Positions 1 through 8,764 are shown, numbered from the stretch's first letter. The stretch is DNA of 64,000 nucleotides from Winogradskyella thalassocola (GCF_900099995.1 NZ_FNCZ01000002.1:62001-126000), one strand, 5' to 3'. Translations and numbers: made by a program. Notes: generated from the sequence alone by a model not told the origin.

Positions 1-1
1 T

Positions 2-898
2 AATTCAGATACGGATGATTCTGGTTGTCTGTCAGACCAAATTTTAGATGGTTCAAGAGGAGATTGTAATCAGACCTTAGCATTTACCGCGTCCTATAAC
101 CAAACGATTACAGGAGCAACTAGAGTCATTACGTCTAATAGCATTCCAGATCATCTTGTAGGGACTTTTGGAATGGGTCCTGGATCATTAAATCCGAATG
201 CTATTTCTGAGCAAAATGAAAGTTATACGCTAACAATGAATCCAACAGAAGTTAACGTTCTGACACCTTTGTTATCAACAACAGGAGTTGGTGCCAACGC
301 AGGACCACAATATTCATTTGGTATTTTATTAAATGGAGTGGAATTAGATCCGGTTGCAGCAGAGCCTTTTCCGCATGAAGGTGTGATGAGTCCAAATGTA
401 AATTGGGAGTGGAATTTAGAGGCGTTAAATGTGAATCTTGGTTTAGATTGTAATAGTGCACACGTACAACCAACCGGTAAATACCATTACCATGGTTCGC
501 CTGTGCTCTTTTTAGAATCACTAAGTGTCCCAACAGATGCGATGACCTTAATTGGCTATGCAGCCGATGGTTTTCCTATTTATTATAAATATGCGTATTC
601 CGAAGGTTTAAACACTAATTCTTCTGTTGTTGCTATGACTTCAAGTTACCAATTAAAGTCGGGTAATAGAGGTGGTGATGGAGTTACAGATCCTTGCGGA
701 GATTACGATGGTGTTTATTCTAATGATTATGAATATGTTTCCGGGCTAGGAACTTTAGATGAAGCCAATGGTAGAACTGGTGTCACTCCAGAATATCCAT
801 CAGGAACGTATTATTATGTGATAACCGACGACTATCCTAGTATCCCAAGATTCTTTAAAGGAACTCCTTCTAATGATTTCAAAATAGGTAACAATTAG
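2..898 (+). CDS. YHYH domain protein, 5' end outside window
   Basis: The reading frame is open from base 2, so the gene begins upstream of the window; the first internal ATG at 173 is not the true start because clear YHYH-family sequence (S-I-P-D-H-L, G-T-F-G) precedes it. The diagnostic K-Y-H-Y-H-G motif lies at about 480-500, followed by the family's G-Y-A-A-D-G-F-P-I-Y and the C-terminal D-Y-P-S-I-P-R-F-F-K-G-T. YHYH proteins are exported proteins of unknown biochemical role. The stop codon abuts the ATG of the next gene (TAGATG), so the two are probably co-transcribed. A second YHYH gene lies at 1687-2481. Family call is firm; function is not. Confidence 0.85.
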   Translation, partial: NSDTDDSGCLSDQILDGSRGDCNQTLAFTASYNQTITGATRVITSNSIPDHLVGTFGMGPGSLNPNAISEQNESYTLTMNPTEVNVLTPLLSTTGVGANAGPQYSFGILLNGVELDPVAAEPFPHEGVMSPNVNWEWNLEALNVNLGLDCNSAHVQPTGKYHYHGSPVLFLESLSVPTDAMTLIGYAADGFPIYYKYAYSEGLNTNSSVVAMTSSYQLKSGNRGGDGVTDPCGDYDGVYSNDYEYVSGLGTLDEANGRTGVTPEYPSGTYYYVITDDYPSIPRFFKGTPSNDFKIGNN

Positions 899-1477
899 AT
901 GAAATTATCTAGTTGTATCATATTACTATTTATGGTTTTCGCAAGTTCAGTATTTGCTCACGACGCCAATAAAGCTTTTTTTAATATTCAACAAAAAGGT
1001 AATCTGGTTGAAGTCAAATCTGAATTTCCTTGGAGCATTAGAAATGCACTTCTAGAAGCCTATCCTGAATTGGAAAACTCTAAAAGTAAAGCTGATTTTG
1101 ATACTGCTTTTTTTGACTACGTTAAAACTAATTTTGAACTAAGAAATGGTGATTCTATTCTAAAATTAATCGCTGTTGAAGAGGTCCTGCATAATGAACA
1201 TTCACATGCCAATGCTTTTGTCTTTTTATTTGAAGGACATGCTTTTGATGCCATTAAAAACACCTTGATGTTTAATATCTATAAAGATCAAGAAAACTAC
1301 CATGATGTTCTTATTGATGATGAACATTTAAAATGCATTACATCACCAGACGCATCGATAGTTGTAGTACAATCCATTTCTGAAGGAAGTTTTAGGAATC
1401 GTATAACTATAGGTTTAATCGTAGTCGCTTTTTATGTTTTAGGCACCAGTCTTTGGAGTCAGCGGAAGAAATCTTAA
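899..1477 (+). CDS. exported His-rich protein with C-terminal membrane anchor, unknown function
   Basis: 192 residues. An N-terminal signal peptide (cleavage near V-F-A-H) is followed by a soluble domain and a single C-terminal transmembrane helix (about residues 168-186) ending in R-K-K-S, which would place the domain in the periplasm. Histidines cluster in the middle (H-N-E-H-S-H-A-N, then E-G-H-A). Start is fixed by direct abutment to the upstream YHYH stop. I do not recognise a named family. Neighbourhood with YHYH and SCO proteins makes a role in metal handling conceivable, but that is inference. Confidence 0.7.
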   Translation: MKLSSCIILLFMVFASSVFAHDANKAFFNIQQKGNLVEVKSEFPWSIRNALLEAYPELENSKSKADFDTAFFDYVKTNFELRNGDSILKLIAVEEVLHNEHSHANAFVFLFEGHAFDAIKNTLMFNIYKDQENYHDVLIDDEHLKCITSPDASIVVVQSISEGSFRNRITIGLIVVAFYVLGTSLWSQRKKS

Positions 1478-1686
1478 TTCAGAATTACAGTCGAGACCAT
1501 TTTAATGTGACACTTTATAATTCCATAATGGGAAACAGAAATTATTTGTTTTCGTAAATCATTATTTATATGCTAGTGTTCTGATTTGACGCTTTTTTTG
1601 TTAAATAAATATTAAAAATAAAAAGCTGCACAAGTTTATTTCTGTTAGGGCATCTAAATATTAAATAACCTTAAAACACTAATAAC

Positions 1687-2481
1687 ATGAAAATTTATTT
1701 TAAACCTTTAACCTACATTACAATCTTTGCCTTTGCATTATTTTCTTGCAGCAGTGATGATTCGTCTAGCGATGATAGTGGTGGTAACGATGATGATGAT
1801 GATGACGTAGCAGTAACAGAATTACATGCCGCATTTGCAGCGTTTAATTTAGATGCAGTTACCGCTATTTTATCTGATGATGGAACTGAAGTTTATATCG
1901 AAACTACCGGATTTCCAGATCACACTTCAATTTATTGGGAAACAGACAATGCGCTTTACATGGATGAGCCAGGTGTTTCTAAAACAACTCAAGATACTTA
2001 TATTGGAGGAGGGCAAGGTGAAGCAGCAAGTTTTACAGTAGATGCCACTCCAAACTTAACAGGCAGTACAGTTACTACACAATTAAACACTATTGGTATT
2101 GCAGTAAGTGGCGCATCTATATTTAATGACCAAGAAGGCATGGGAGATTTAGATCAAGCTGCAGGAAGCTTAGATTGGGCAGGAGCTCACAAAGGCCCTG
2201 GTGTGTATCACTATCATTTAGAGCCTACACCAATCACTAACGATGATGAAAGTTTAGTCGGTATATTACTTGATGGTGTTTTCATATATGGAAGACAGTG
2301 CAGTTCAACAGGAACATATCCTACAGATTTAGATGCTTCAGGTGGTCACACGTCTACAACGCAATATACAGATGGAGCGGAAGAGTATCATTATCATATA
2401 GTTAATGAAGAGTATCCTGCAGGTAATTATGCATATGACCCAGCGTATGTTCTTTTTGCTGGACCTTTTCAAGGCTATTAA
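1687..2481 (+). CDS. YHYH domain lipoprotein
   Basis: 264 residues. Lipoprotein signal peptide ends in the lipobox L-F-S-C-S-S, followed by an acidic Ser/Asp linker (residues about 22-41) typical of exported Bacteroidota lipoproteins. Two copies of the Y-H-Y-H motif are present (G-V-Y-H-Y-H-L near residue 178 and E-E-Y-H-Y-H-I near 237), with the G-I-L-L-D-G-V-F-I-Y-G segment between them. The first half is more divergent than in the neighbouring YHYH protein. The MORN and SCO genes follow closely, suggesting one transcription unit. Molecular function unknown. Confidence 0.85.
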   Translation: MKIYFKPLTYITIFAFALFSCSSDDSSSDDSGGNDDDDDDVAVTELHAAFAAFNLDAVTAILSDDGTEVYIETTGFPDHTSIYWETDNALYMDEPGVSKTTQDTYIGGGQGEAASFTVDATPNLTGSTVTTQLNTIGIAVSGASIFNDQEGMGDLDQAAGSLDWAGAHKGPGVYHYHLEPTPITNDDESLVGILLDGVFIYGRQCSSTGTYPTDLDASGGHTSTTQYTDGAEEYHYHIVNEEYPAGNYAYDPAYVLFAGPFQGY

Positions 2482-2493
2482 ACTATAAAAATT

Positions 2494-3120
2494 ATGAGAT
2501 CAATTTATTTTTTAATACTTATTATATTATCAGTAACGAGTTGTAATGAAACATCAACGCATAAAAGTGATATTGCTATTACTGATGAGGAACAACCTAT
2601 CATTATCGATACTGTTGAAGTGTTAAAAAGTGAATTGGTTCTTAATGGAAATAAAGGCAAATGGTATTATAAAGGAGAACCGTACAATGGGTATTCTTTA
2701 AAGTTTTACCCTAATGGTGCTTTAGAAGAAAAATGGGGTTTTTATAATGGAAAAAGGGAAGGTGTTGCGAGGAGCTGGACTAAAAATGAAAACCTTCAAT
2801 TAGAATCGTATTATAAAAATAATCGGTTAGTAGGCGTCTATAAAACATGGTGGGAAAATGGAGTTTTATCAGGAGAAACGAATTACGAGAACGGAGTGAA
2901 ACAAGGTGTTGAAAAAAAATGGTATTCAGATGGACAACTGTTTAAATTAAGACATTTTGTTGATGGAAAAGAACATGGTTTTCAAAAAGCTTGGTTAGCC
3001 AACGGTAAATTATATGTTAATTATGAAGCCAAAAATGGGAGGATTTTTGGTATGAGAAGAGCAAGTTCATGTGTAAGATTAGAGGATGAAGTCATTATTA
3101 GAAAAAAAATAATTTTATGA
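2494..3120 (+). CDS. MORN-repeat (YwqK-type) lipoprotein
   Basis: 208 residues with a lipoprotein signal (lipobox V-T-S-C-N). From residue about 50 there are repeated Y-x-x-G-x-x-x-G and W-x-x-G-x-L units (N-G-Y-S-L-K-F-Y-P-N-G, W-E-N-G-V-L, Y-S-D-G-Q-L, W-L-A-N-G-K-L), the MORN-like repeats that databases often name 'YwqK family antitoxin'. That name should not be taken as function; in Bacteroidota these are usually surface or periplasmic proteins. It overlaps the SCO gene by 4 bases (ATGA), so the two are translationally coupled. Confidence 0.8.
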   Translation: MRSIYFLILIILSVTSCNETSTHKSDIAITDEEQPIIIDTVEVLKSELVLNGNKGKWYYKGEPYNGYSLKFYPNGALEEKWGFYNGKREGVARSWTKNENLQLESYYKNNRLVGVYKTWWENGVLSGETNYENGVKQGVEKKWYSDGQLFKLRHFVDGKEHGFQKAWLANGKLYVNYEAKNGRIFGMRRASSCVRLEDEVIIRKKIIL

Positions 3121-3785
3121 AATACTTATGTATTATAGTACTGTTTGTGTTTACAAGCTGTAAGGATGAGGTAAAGAAAGAAACTATTAAAGTTGTTGAA
3201 AACAGCAGAGTAGAGTATTTGCCGTATTATAACGATGACTCATTTACTCCACATTGGTTAACGCCAAATACGGAAGAAGAAAGAGCGTTTCATAAAATTC
3301 CAGATTTTTCATTAACAAATCAATTAGGAGAAGCAGTTACTCAAAATACGTTTGAAGATAAAATATATGTAACCGATTTCTTTTTTACAACCTGTCCTGG
3401 TATTTGTCCTAAAATGACTGGTAATATGTCTAAAGTTCAGGAAGAATTTAAAAACGACACGGACGTCTTATTATTATCACATTCGGTAATGCCGAGTACA
3501 GATTCAGTTGCTGTTTTAAATGCTTATGCTAAAAGAAATGATGTCATTGATCAGAAATGGCATTTAGTAACAGGTGATAGAAATGAAATTTATGCGCTTG
3601 GAAGAGATCATTATTTTGTTGAAAGTGATTTAGGTGAAGTTAAAACTAATGATGACTTTCTGCATACCGAAAACTTTTTGCTCATTGATAAAAATAAACA
3701 CATTAGAGGAATTTATAACGGATTAAATAGAGCTTCGATAGCACAATTAATTGTAGATATTAAAGCATTAAAAAAAGAAAGCTAG
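3117..3785 (+). CDS. SCO1/SenC family copper-binding protein
   Basis: 222 residues with a lipoprotein-type signal (V-F-T-S-C-K). Thioredoxin-fold SCO protein: T-C-P-G-I-C-P supplies the CxxxC copper ligands at about residues 93-97, and H-T-E-N-F-L-L-I-D near 182 supplies the conserved distal histidine. SCO proteins deliver copper to, or reduce, the CuA centre of cytochrome c oxidase. Length is normal. It is the last gene of the run beginning at 1687; a strong terminator follows. Presence of SCO is the best clue that the preceding YHYH genes may relate to copper. Confidence 0.9.
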   Translation: MKYLCIIVLFVFTSCKDEVKKETIKVVENSRVEYLPYYNDDSFTPHWLTPNTEEERAFHKIPDFSLTNQLGEAVTQNTFEDKIYVTDFFFTTCPGICPKMTGNMSKVQEEFKNDTDVLLLSHSVMPSTDSVAVLNAYAKRNDVIDQKWHLVTGDRNEIYALGRDHYFVESDLGEVKTNDDFLHTENFLLIDKNKHIRGIYNGLNRASIAQLIVDIKALKKES

Positions 3786-3822
3786 AGTGATGATCTAGTT
3801 TTATTTGATTGATTATTGATTT

Positions 3823-3860
3823 GAAAAGCTTTGCGGTTATATCGCAAAGCTTTTCTATTT
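3823..3860 (+). terminator. intrinsic terminator after SCO gene
   Basis: A perfect 13-bp stem (3823-3835 with 3843-3855) and a 7-base loop, followed by a T-rich run. It separates the YHYH-MORN-SCO unit from the BNR gene at 3880. Confidence 0.8.
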
Positions 3861-3879
3861 TTAGGGGAAATTACAACCT

Positions 3880-4944
3880 ATGAAAAACATGCTATTTATA
3901 ATAGTAATGATCTCTTTTTTATTTTCTTGTAAAAAACAAGAGGAAATACCACAAAGACAATATGCTAAATTTTGGAAGAAGGATATTATTGTAGATTCTA
4001 CATTAAGCATTAGAGCCTTTGAAGTTATAGATGGTAATGTATACTATGCTTCTGGAGATGGAAAGAATGGAATAATTTTAGAAGATGGATCTAGGGTGCA
4101 TGGTTTAGTTTATAGTGACACTATGGATTACGCTTTTAGATCTTCAGCATTTAACGAGAGAAATTTATTCTTTATGAGTATTGAATCCCCTGCTTTAATT
4201 TATAAATTAGACTATCACAAAAATAATGAAGTTTATTTGTCTCATAATTTAGTTTACCAAGAAAACCATTCAAAAGCGTTCTACGATGCCATGGACTTCT
4301 GGAACGATGATGAAGGCATTGCTATTGGTGACCCAACAGACGATTGTATGAGTATCATCATCACAAGAGATGGAGGAGAGACTTGGACAAAATTATCTTG
4401 CGAGGATTTACCAAAAGCCAAAAAAGGTGAAGCCGCTTTTGCCGCAAGTGATACTAATATTGCAATAATTGGTGATCATACGTGGGTTGCTACAGGAGGA
4501 AAAGCAAGTAGAGTACTATATTCTTCAGATAAAGGAAAAACTTGGGAAGTATACGAAACACCGATTACTCAAGGAAAAGAAACCACAGGTATATATTCGC
4601 TAGATTTTTACGATGATAAAAACGGATTCGCTATTGGTGGAGATTACACCAAACCAAACGATACTTTAAATAACAAAATAAGAACTAGTGATGGTGGTAA
4701 AACTTGGCAAGTTGTGGCTAACGGAAAAGGTCCTGGTTATAGAAGTTGTGTGCAGTACGTTCCAAATTCTAATGCTATAGAATTAGTTGCAGTAGGATTT
4801 AAAGGCATTGATTATAGTAACGATGCAGGTAGCACATGGTCTCATTTAAGTGATGAAGGCTTTTACACCATCCGATTTTTAAATGATTCTGTGGCTTATG
4901 CCGCAGGAAAGGGTAGGATTTCTAAACTTACTTTTAGAGAATAA
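3880..4944 (+). CDS. BNR/Ycf48-like beta-propeller lipoprotein
   Basis: 354 residues. Lipoprotein signal (lipobox L-F-S-C-K). The body carries repeated Asp-box motifs S-x-D-x-G-x-T-W (R-D-G-G-E-T-W near 165, S-D-K-G-K-T-W near 222, S-D-G-G-K-T-W near 275, N-D-A-G-S-T-W near 320), diagnostic of BNR/sialidase-type propellers. Bacteroidota homologues are commonly annotated 'oxidoreductase' without support. No sialidase catalytic residues were identified, so a binding or structural surface role is more likely. Confidence 0.8.
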   Translation: MKNMLFIIVMISFLFSCKKQEEIPQRQYAKFWKKDIIVDSTLSIRAFEVIDGNVYYASGDGKNGIILEDGSRVHGLVYSDTMDYAFRSSAFNERNLFFMSIESPALIYKLDYHKNNEVYLSHNLVYQENHSKAFYDAMDFWNDDEGIAIGDPTDDCMSIIITRDGGETWTKLSCEDLPKAKKGEAAFAASDTNIAIIGDHTWVATGGKASRVLYSSDKGKTWEVYETPITQGKETTGIYSLDFYDDKNGFAIGGDYTKPNDTLNNKIRTSDGGKTWQVVANGKGPGYRSCVQYVPNSNAIELVAVGFKGIDYSNDAGSTWSHLSDEGFYTIRFLNDSVAYAAGKGRISKLTFRE

Positions 4945-4974
4945 AAAAAGGAAGCACGAGAGCTTCCTTTTTTT
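4943..4974. terminator. bidirectional terminator
   Basis: A-rich tract, GGAAGC (4950-4955), 6-base loop, GCTTCC (4962-4967), then T-rich tract. It lies between two convergent genes and has T-runs in both orientations, so it can serve both. Confidence 0.75.
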
Positions 4975-4992
4975 ATTGCTTTTTAGAGCACA

Positions 4993-5439
4993 CTATTCTT
5001 TAGAGTGGCGTTTTTTGTATTCGTCAAATATTTTTTGTCTAAACGATCGCTCTGCCTGATATAGTTTTATTATTTTTTTTGCGGGTAAAATTTCGAATAA
5101 CTCATTAAGCATTTTAGAATGTAACTCTACTTTCCGTTTTTCCATTTTTTCCATGGCTAACAAAAGTGATTTTGCTTCGCTTTCAGATAGTTCTTCTGGC
5201 TTTTTATCCTTTCTTCTATTTGTAGAACTTTCTCTTAATTCGTTTTCGGCATCTTCATTGGCATTGTAAATGGGCCAAAATTTCTGTGCTTCAGTTTCAG
5301 TTAAGTCCAATTGCTCAGTAATATGGGCAATTTTCAAAGCTTTAATTTTTTCTCTATCATATTTTTGCGCAAATATACTCGCAGAAATAAACAAAGTAAG
5401 TATGAGTGTGTGTATGGTTTTCATAATCTTTTTATTCAA
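4993..5439 (-). CDS. periplasmic helical protein of an ECF sigma module (Spy/CpxP-like)
   Basis: 148 residues with a signal peptide (S-I-F-A-Q). The mature part is highly charged and helical, with an L-x-L-T-E-T-E-A-Q-K-F-W segment reminiscent of LTxxQ-type Spy/CpxP proteins. In Flavobacteriaceae such proteins are routinely annotated 'sensor of ECF-type sigma factor' from position alone. The gene overlaps the end of the putative anti-sigma gene by 8 bases and lies third in a sigma / anti-sigma / periplasmic order, consistent with an envelope stress circuit. That circuit is inferred from order. Confidence 0.65.
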   Translation of the reverse strand: MNKKIMKTIHTLILTLFISASIFAQKYDREKIKALKIAHITEQLDLTETEAQKFWPIYNANEDAENELRESSTNRRKDKKPEELSESEAKSLLLAMEKMEKRKVELHSKMLNELFEILPAKKIIKLYQAERSFRQKIFDEYKKRHSKE

Positions 5440-5935
5440 AAATTAGGTCTTCTGTTTCGATGTTCTCAAAGTATTGATCGAGTGTTTCGTCTGAAATATT
5501 TATATCTATAAAATCGGTTACCGAAATATCATCGGATTTAAGCAACGTGGCCAAATCGTCATTACTGTAATCTTCCTGAAATAAATAACTTTCAAGAATT
5601 TCGGTTTCTAAATTGTCTATAGTTATATTATCATTGTTAAATACTAAACTAAATAATAGTACAATACTTGCTGCAATACCAGAAAAATAGTAAAATGTAC
5701 TTTTTGGTTTTAACCTGATAACCGGTTTTTCTGGTTTATCTTGAAGTTTTTCTAAAATTGTATGTTCAACAGCATCAAAATAATTTTCAGGAACAGTGAA
5801 ACCTGAAGTTTCTGAAGCTTTAATGACTTCTTTTTCATTTAAGCGTTCAAATAAATTAGCTTCAAACGACTCAAAGTAATTATCTGGTGTTTTAAAACCT
5901 GAAGATGTAACGTTATGTAAATTATTTTTTTTCAT
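5432..5935 (-). CDS. putative anti-sigma membrane protein with tandem GF-x-x-P-x-NYF motif
   Basis: 167 residues. The cytoplasmic N-terminus has two related segments (G13-F-K-T-P-D-N-Y-F21 and G45-F-T-V-P-E-N-Y-F53, spacing 32), each followed by an amphipathic E/L-rich stretch. One transmembrane helix at about 83-101 (F-S-G-I-A-A-S-I-V-L) leads to a very acidic periplasmic C-terminus ending D-L-I-F-E. It directly follows the ECF sigma gene, so a role as sequestering partner is likely although no zinc-binding anti-sigma motif (HxxxCxxC) is present. Confidence 0.6.
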   Translation of the reverse strand: MKKNNLHNVTSSGFKTPDNYFESFEANLFERLNEKEVIKASETSGFTVPENYFDAVEHTILEKLQDKPEKPVIRLKPKSTFYYFSGIAASIVLLFSLVFNNDNITIDNLETEILESYLFQEDYSNDDLATLLKSDDISVTDFIDINISDETLDQYFENIETEDLIFE

Positions 5936-6006
5936 GCTTATTTTTCGGTATATCCGAAATCATTTAAACTGTATATACTAATAAGACTCCAAATTATTAA
6001 AATGGT

Positions 6007-6549
6007 TTAATCTGAAGTTAAAATGGCTTCAATTTTTTTAGCTGCAATATGATAGGAGGCTTTTAAAGCACCTTCACTTGTTTCTAAAATATCTGCCATA
6101 TCTTTATATTTTAAATCATCAAAATAGCGCATATTAAACACTAATTGCTGTTTTTCTGGTAACGTAGCTATGGCTTTCTGTAATTTTAGTTGAATGTCAT
6201 CGCCTTCAAAATAAACATCTGCTTGTAAATTGTTAATCGCTCTTGTTTGATGCTCTTCGTTAGAAATCTGTAAGCGTTTTGCATTTTTGTTTATAAGCGT
6301 AATAGATTCGTTTGTTGCTATTCTATATAACCAAGAAAACAATTGACTCTCTCCTTTAAAATTATCGATGCTACGATACACCTTTATAAATGTATTCTGA
6401 AGCGCATCATCTGCATCATTATGGTTAATTACAATTTTACGAATATGCCAATACAAACGTTCCTTATAGAGTTGTAATAATTCTCTATATGCCGCTTCTT
6501 TTGTTAAAGGATTTTTTAAACGCGTTATAAATTCCGCTTCGTTAACCAA
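6007..6549 (-). CDS. ECF-type RNA polymerase sigma factor (TTG start)
   Basis: 180 residues. Region 2: D-A-D-D-A-L-Q-N-T-F-I-K-V-Y-R (about 44-58) and F-S-W-L-Y-R-I-A-T-N; region 4: L-P-E-K-Q-Q-L-V-F-N-M-R-Y-F and a helix-turn-helix Y-K-D-M-A-D-I-L-E-T-S-E-G-A-L-K. The frame has no ATG near the N-terminus: the first codon giving a full region 2 is TTG at 6549, and the frame upstream is open for only about 14 codons before a stop. TTG initiation is therefore inferred. It heads a three-gene minus-strand module (6549 to 4993). Confidence 0.9.
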   Translation of the reverse strand: MVNEAEFITRLKNPLTKEAAYRELLQLYKERLYWHIRKIVINHNDADDALQNTFIKVYRSIDNFKGESQLFSWLYRIATNESITLINKNAKRLQISNEEHQTRAINNLQADVYFEGDDIQLKLQKAIATLPEKQQLVFNMRYFDDLKYKDMADILETSEGALKASYHIAAKKIEAILTSD

Positions 6550-6704
6550 TTGATAGTATTTGTAATTAAGACTCTGAAAATTAGTAAAAGTTTAATTAGG
6601 TTTTTTTATTAAACGTAATGCTTTTTGTAATTATTGACAATCAGTGCTTTATAACCTGTAAATTCGATTAAATACAAAAATCAACGATAAAATGCATGTT
6701 TTTC

Positions 6705-6735
6705 TTGTTTGAGAGTTTTATTTATTATATGTTTG
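6705..6735 (+). promoter_or_regulatory. Bacteroidota-type promoter of candidate small RNA
   Basis: TTG at 6705-6707 and TATGTTTG at 6728-6735 with 20 bases between, matching TTG-N19/21-TAnnTTTG. No coding sequence follows on this strand; instead a short structured stretch and a terminator follow. Confidence 0.55.
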
Positions 6736-6739
6736 TTTT

Positions 6740-6820
6740 AAGCTTAACCTATTAAACGTTATCAGTTCCCCAAATCTGGTAACAATAGAGAAGGATGTAT
6801 TTGATTATACATCCTTTTTT
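6740..6820 (+). ncRNA. candidate small RNA, about 80 nt
   Basis: Between the promoter-like 6705-6735 and a terminator ending at 6820 there is no ORF. The sequence can form an 8-bp hairpin GTTATCAG/CTGGTAAC (one G-U pair, 10-base loop, within about 6759-6785) followed by a 10-bp terminator stem. The flanking genes are both on the minus strand and point away or end here, so the plus-strand terminator is otherwise unexplained. This stretch also accounts for most of the 385-base gap 6550-6934. Not assigned to a known RNA family. Confidence 0.45.
6791..6820 (+). terminator. intrinsic terminator of candidate small RNA
   Basis: Perfect 10-bp stem AAGGATGTAT (6791-6800) / ATACATCCTT (6807-6816), 6-base loop, T-run to 6820. 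The T-run exists only in the plus orientation. Confidence 0.75.
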
Positions 6821-6934
6821 ATTGTTTGAAAAAAATAAGATTATTAAAGTTTTGAGTGACTAACTTAGTTGAGGTTTATTTTATAATAAAGAACTAGGTT
6901 GCATTTTCATTAAATGATCTAAAAAAGTCAAAGT

Positions 6935-8761
6935 TTACTCAAAGCTTTGCATATCAACAAGCTTTTTATAAACTCCATTTTTAGCAATCAATGCTGCGTG
7001 TGTACCTTGTTCTGCAATTTCTCCTTTTTGCATCACCACAATTTGGTCTGCATTCTGAATAGTAGAAAGTCTATGTGCAATGACAATAGAAGTTCTATTT
7101 TTCATCATGTTTTCCAAAGCATCTTGCACTAATTTTTCACTTTCAGTATCTAAAGCTGAGGTGGCTTCATCTAAAATCATTATTGGTGAATTCTTAAGTA
7201 CTGCTCTGGCAATGTTGATACGTTGTTTTTGTCCACCAGAAATTTTACCACCAGAATCTCCAATATTAGTATGGATATCTTGAGGTAAGTCTTTAACAAA
7301 TTCCCAAGCATTTGCGATTTTTAAAGCTTCAATAATTTCATCATCATTAGCGTCTTCTTTTCCGACTCTTAGATTATTTGCTACAGTATCATTAAATAAT
7401 ATAGAATCTTGGTTCACTAAGCCTAAGAAACCTCGTAAAGATTTCTTAGAAAGATTCTTAATATTCTCACCATCAATTGAAATTTGACCTTCGTTTACAT
7501 CGTAAAAGCGAGTTACGAGATTAGCGATAGTACTTTTACCACTTCCAGATTGACCAACAAGAGCTACAGATTTTCCTTTAGGAATTGTTAAGCTGAAGTT
7601 CTTTAAAACATAGTGATCTTCGTATTTGAAGGAAATGTTTTCAATTGTAATTTCCGTTTCAAAATTTTGCTTTTCGATTGGGTTTTCAATTTCTCTAATG
7701 TCATTCTCTGTTTCTAAAAACTCGAGAATTCTATTGGCGGCACCATCACCACGTTTTACACTATAACTTGCTTTGGCAATTGCTTTAGCAGGCGTAAGAA
7801 TGTTATAAGCTAAGGTTATATACCCAACAAAGAAACTGGCATCCATAGTTTTATCTACAAAGACCAGATAACCTCCATAAACGAGTAACACACCAATAAC
7901 AATAATTCCTAATAGTTCGCTTAGAGGTGATGCTAAGTTTTGTCTATTGAGTAATTTGTTAGAATACTTATAATAACGAGCATTACTGTCTTCAAATTTT
8001 CCAGCAAACATCTTTTCTACGTTAAAGGCTTTAATAATTCTTAAACCTCCCATAGTTTCTTCTAAAACAGATAAAAAGACTCCTTGTTCTTTTTGAACTT
8101 TTAACGACCCTTTCTTTAAAGATTTACCGATTTTAGAGATAATAAAACCTGAAATAGGAATAAATACAAGTACAAATAAGGTAAGTTTAGGACTAAGTAT
8201 AAGCATTGTAATTAACGAAAACAATATGGTAAGAGGCTCTCTTACAATCATTTCTAGTATAGCAAGGAATGAATTTCTAACCTCATTTACATCGGCACTT
8301 ACTCTAGAAATGGTATCTCCTTTTGACTTTTCAGAATAAAAAGCCAATGGTAGTGTTACAATCTTGTCGTATAACTTATTTCTGATATCTTTTAATACTC
8401 CATTCCTTAAAAATGTAATGAAATACATGGCGAGATAATTTGAAATGTTTTTAAGTAAGAACATACTTATGATAACACCAACCATCATCATTAGGACTTT
8501 AAAGTCACCATATTTTTCAATATTGTCGACTATAAAATAATTAAGATAATCTTCACCGTAATTCTGCAATTCTAACCAACCTTGCCAAACAGGTTTGTCA
8601 GTAGCTTCGCGTTGATCACTAAAAATAACTTTAAATACCGGTATTAAAGCAACAAATGAAAGCGTGCTAAAAAGGGCATATAAGATGTTAAAAAAAATGT
8701 TTAAATACGCATACTTCTTGTAAGGTAGTGCAAAAGGTATGAGTTTTTTTATATAATTCAT
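6935..8761 (-). CDS. ABC exporter, MsbA-like (permease-ATPase fusion)
   Basis: 608 residues: an N-terminal six-helix transmembrane domain (about 1-330) fused to an ATPase domain. Walker A G-Q-S-G-S-G-K-S-T at 403-411, Q-loop V-N-Q-D, signature S-G-G-Q-K-Q-R near 515, Walker B I-M-I-L-D-E-A-T near 535, H-loop A-H-R-L-S-T. This architecture fits lipid or drug exporters; MsbA (lipid A-core flippase) is the natural candidate in an envelope context but substrate is not proven by sequence. It starts 3 bases after the phospho-sugar mutase stop, so they are co-transcribed. Confidence 0.9.
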   Translation of the reverse strand: MNYIKKLIPFALPYKKYAYLNIFFNILYALFSTLSFVALIPVFKVIFSDQREATDKPVWQGWLELQNYGEDYLNYFIVDNIEKYGDFKVLMMMVGVIISMFLLKNISNYLAMYFITFLRNGVLKDIRNKLYDKIVTLPLAFYSEKSKGDTISRVSADVNEVRNSFLAILEMIVREPLTILFSLITMLILSPKLTLFVLVFIPISGFIISKIGKSLKKGSLKVQKEQGVFLSVLEETMGGLRIIKAFNVEKMFAGKFEDSNARYYKYSNKLLNRQNLASPLSELLGIIVIGVLLVYGGYLVFVDKTMDASFFVGYITLAYNILTPAKAIAKASYSVKRGDGAANRILEFLETENDIREIENPIEKQNFETEITIENISFKYEDHYVLKNFSLTIPKGKSVALVGQSGSGKSTIANLVTRFYDVNEGQISIDGENIKNLSKKSLRGFLGLVNQDSILFNDTVANNLRVGKEDANDDEIIEALKIANAWEFVKDLPQDIHTNIGDSGGKISGGQKQRINIARAVLKNSPIMILDEATSALDTESEKLVQDALENMMKNRTSIVIAHRLSTIQNADQIVVMQKGEIAEQGTHAALIAKNGVYKKLVDMQSFE

Positions 8762-8764
8762 CTA

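Noticed and set aside
2494..3120. Antitoxin function suggested by the usual YwqK label
   Set aside because: The protein is an exported lipoprotein with MORN-like repeats and there is no toxin gene beside it.
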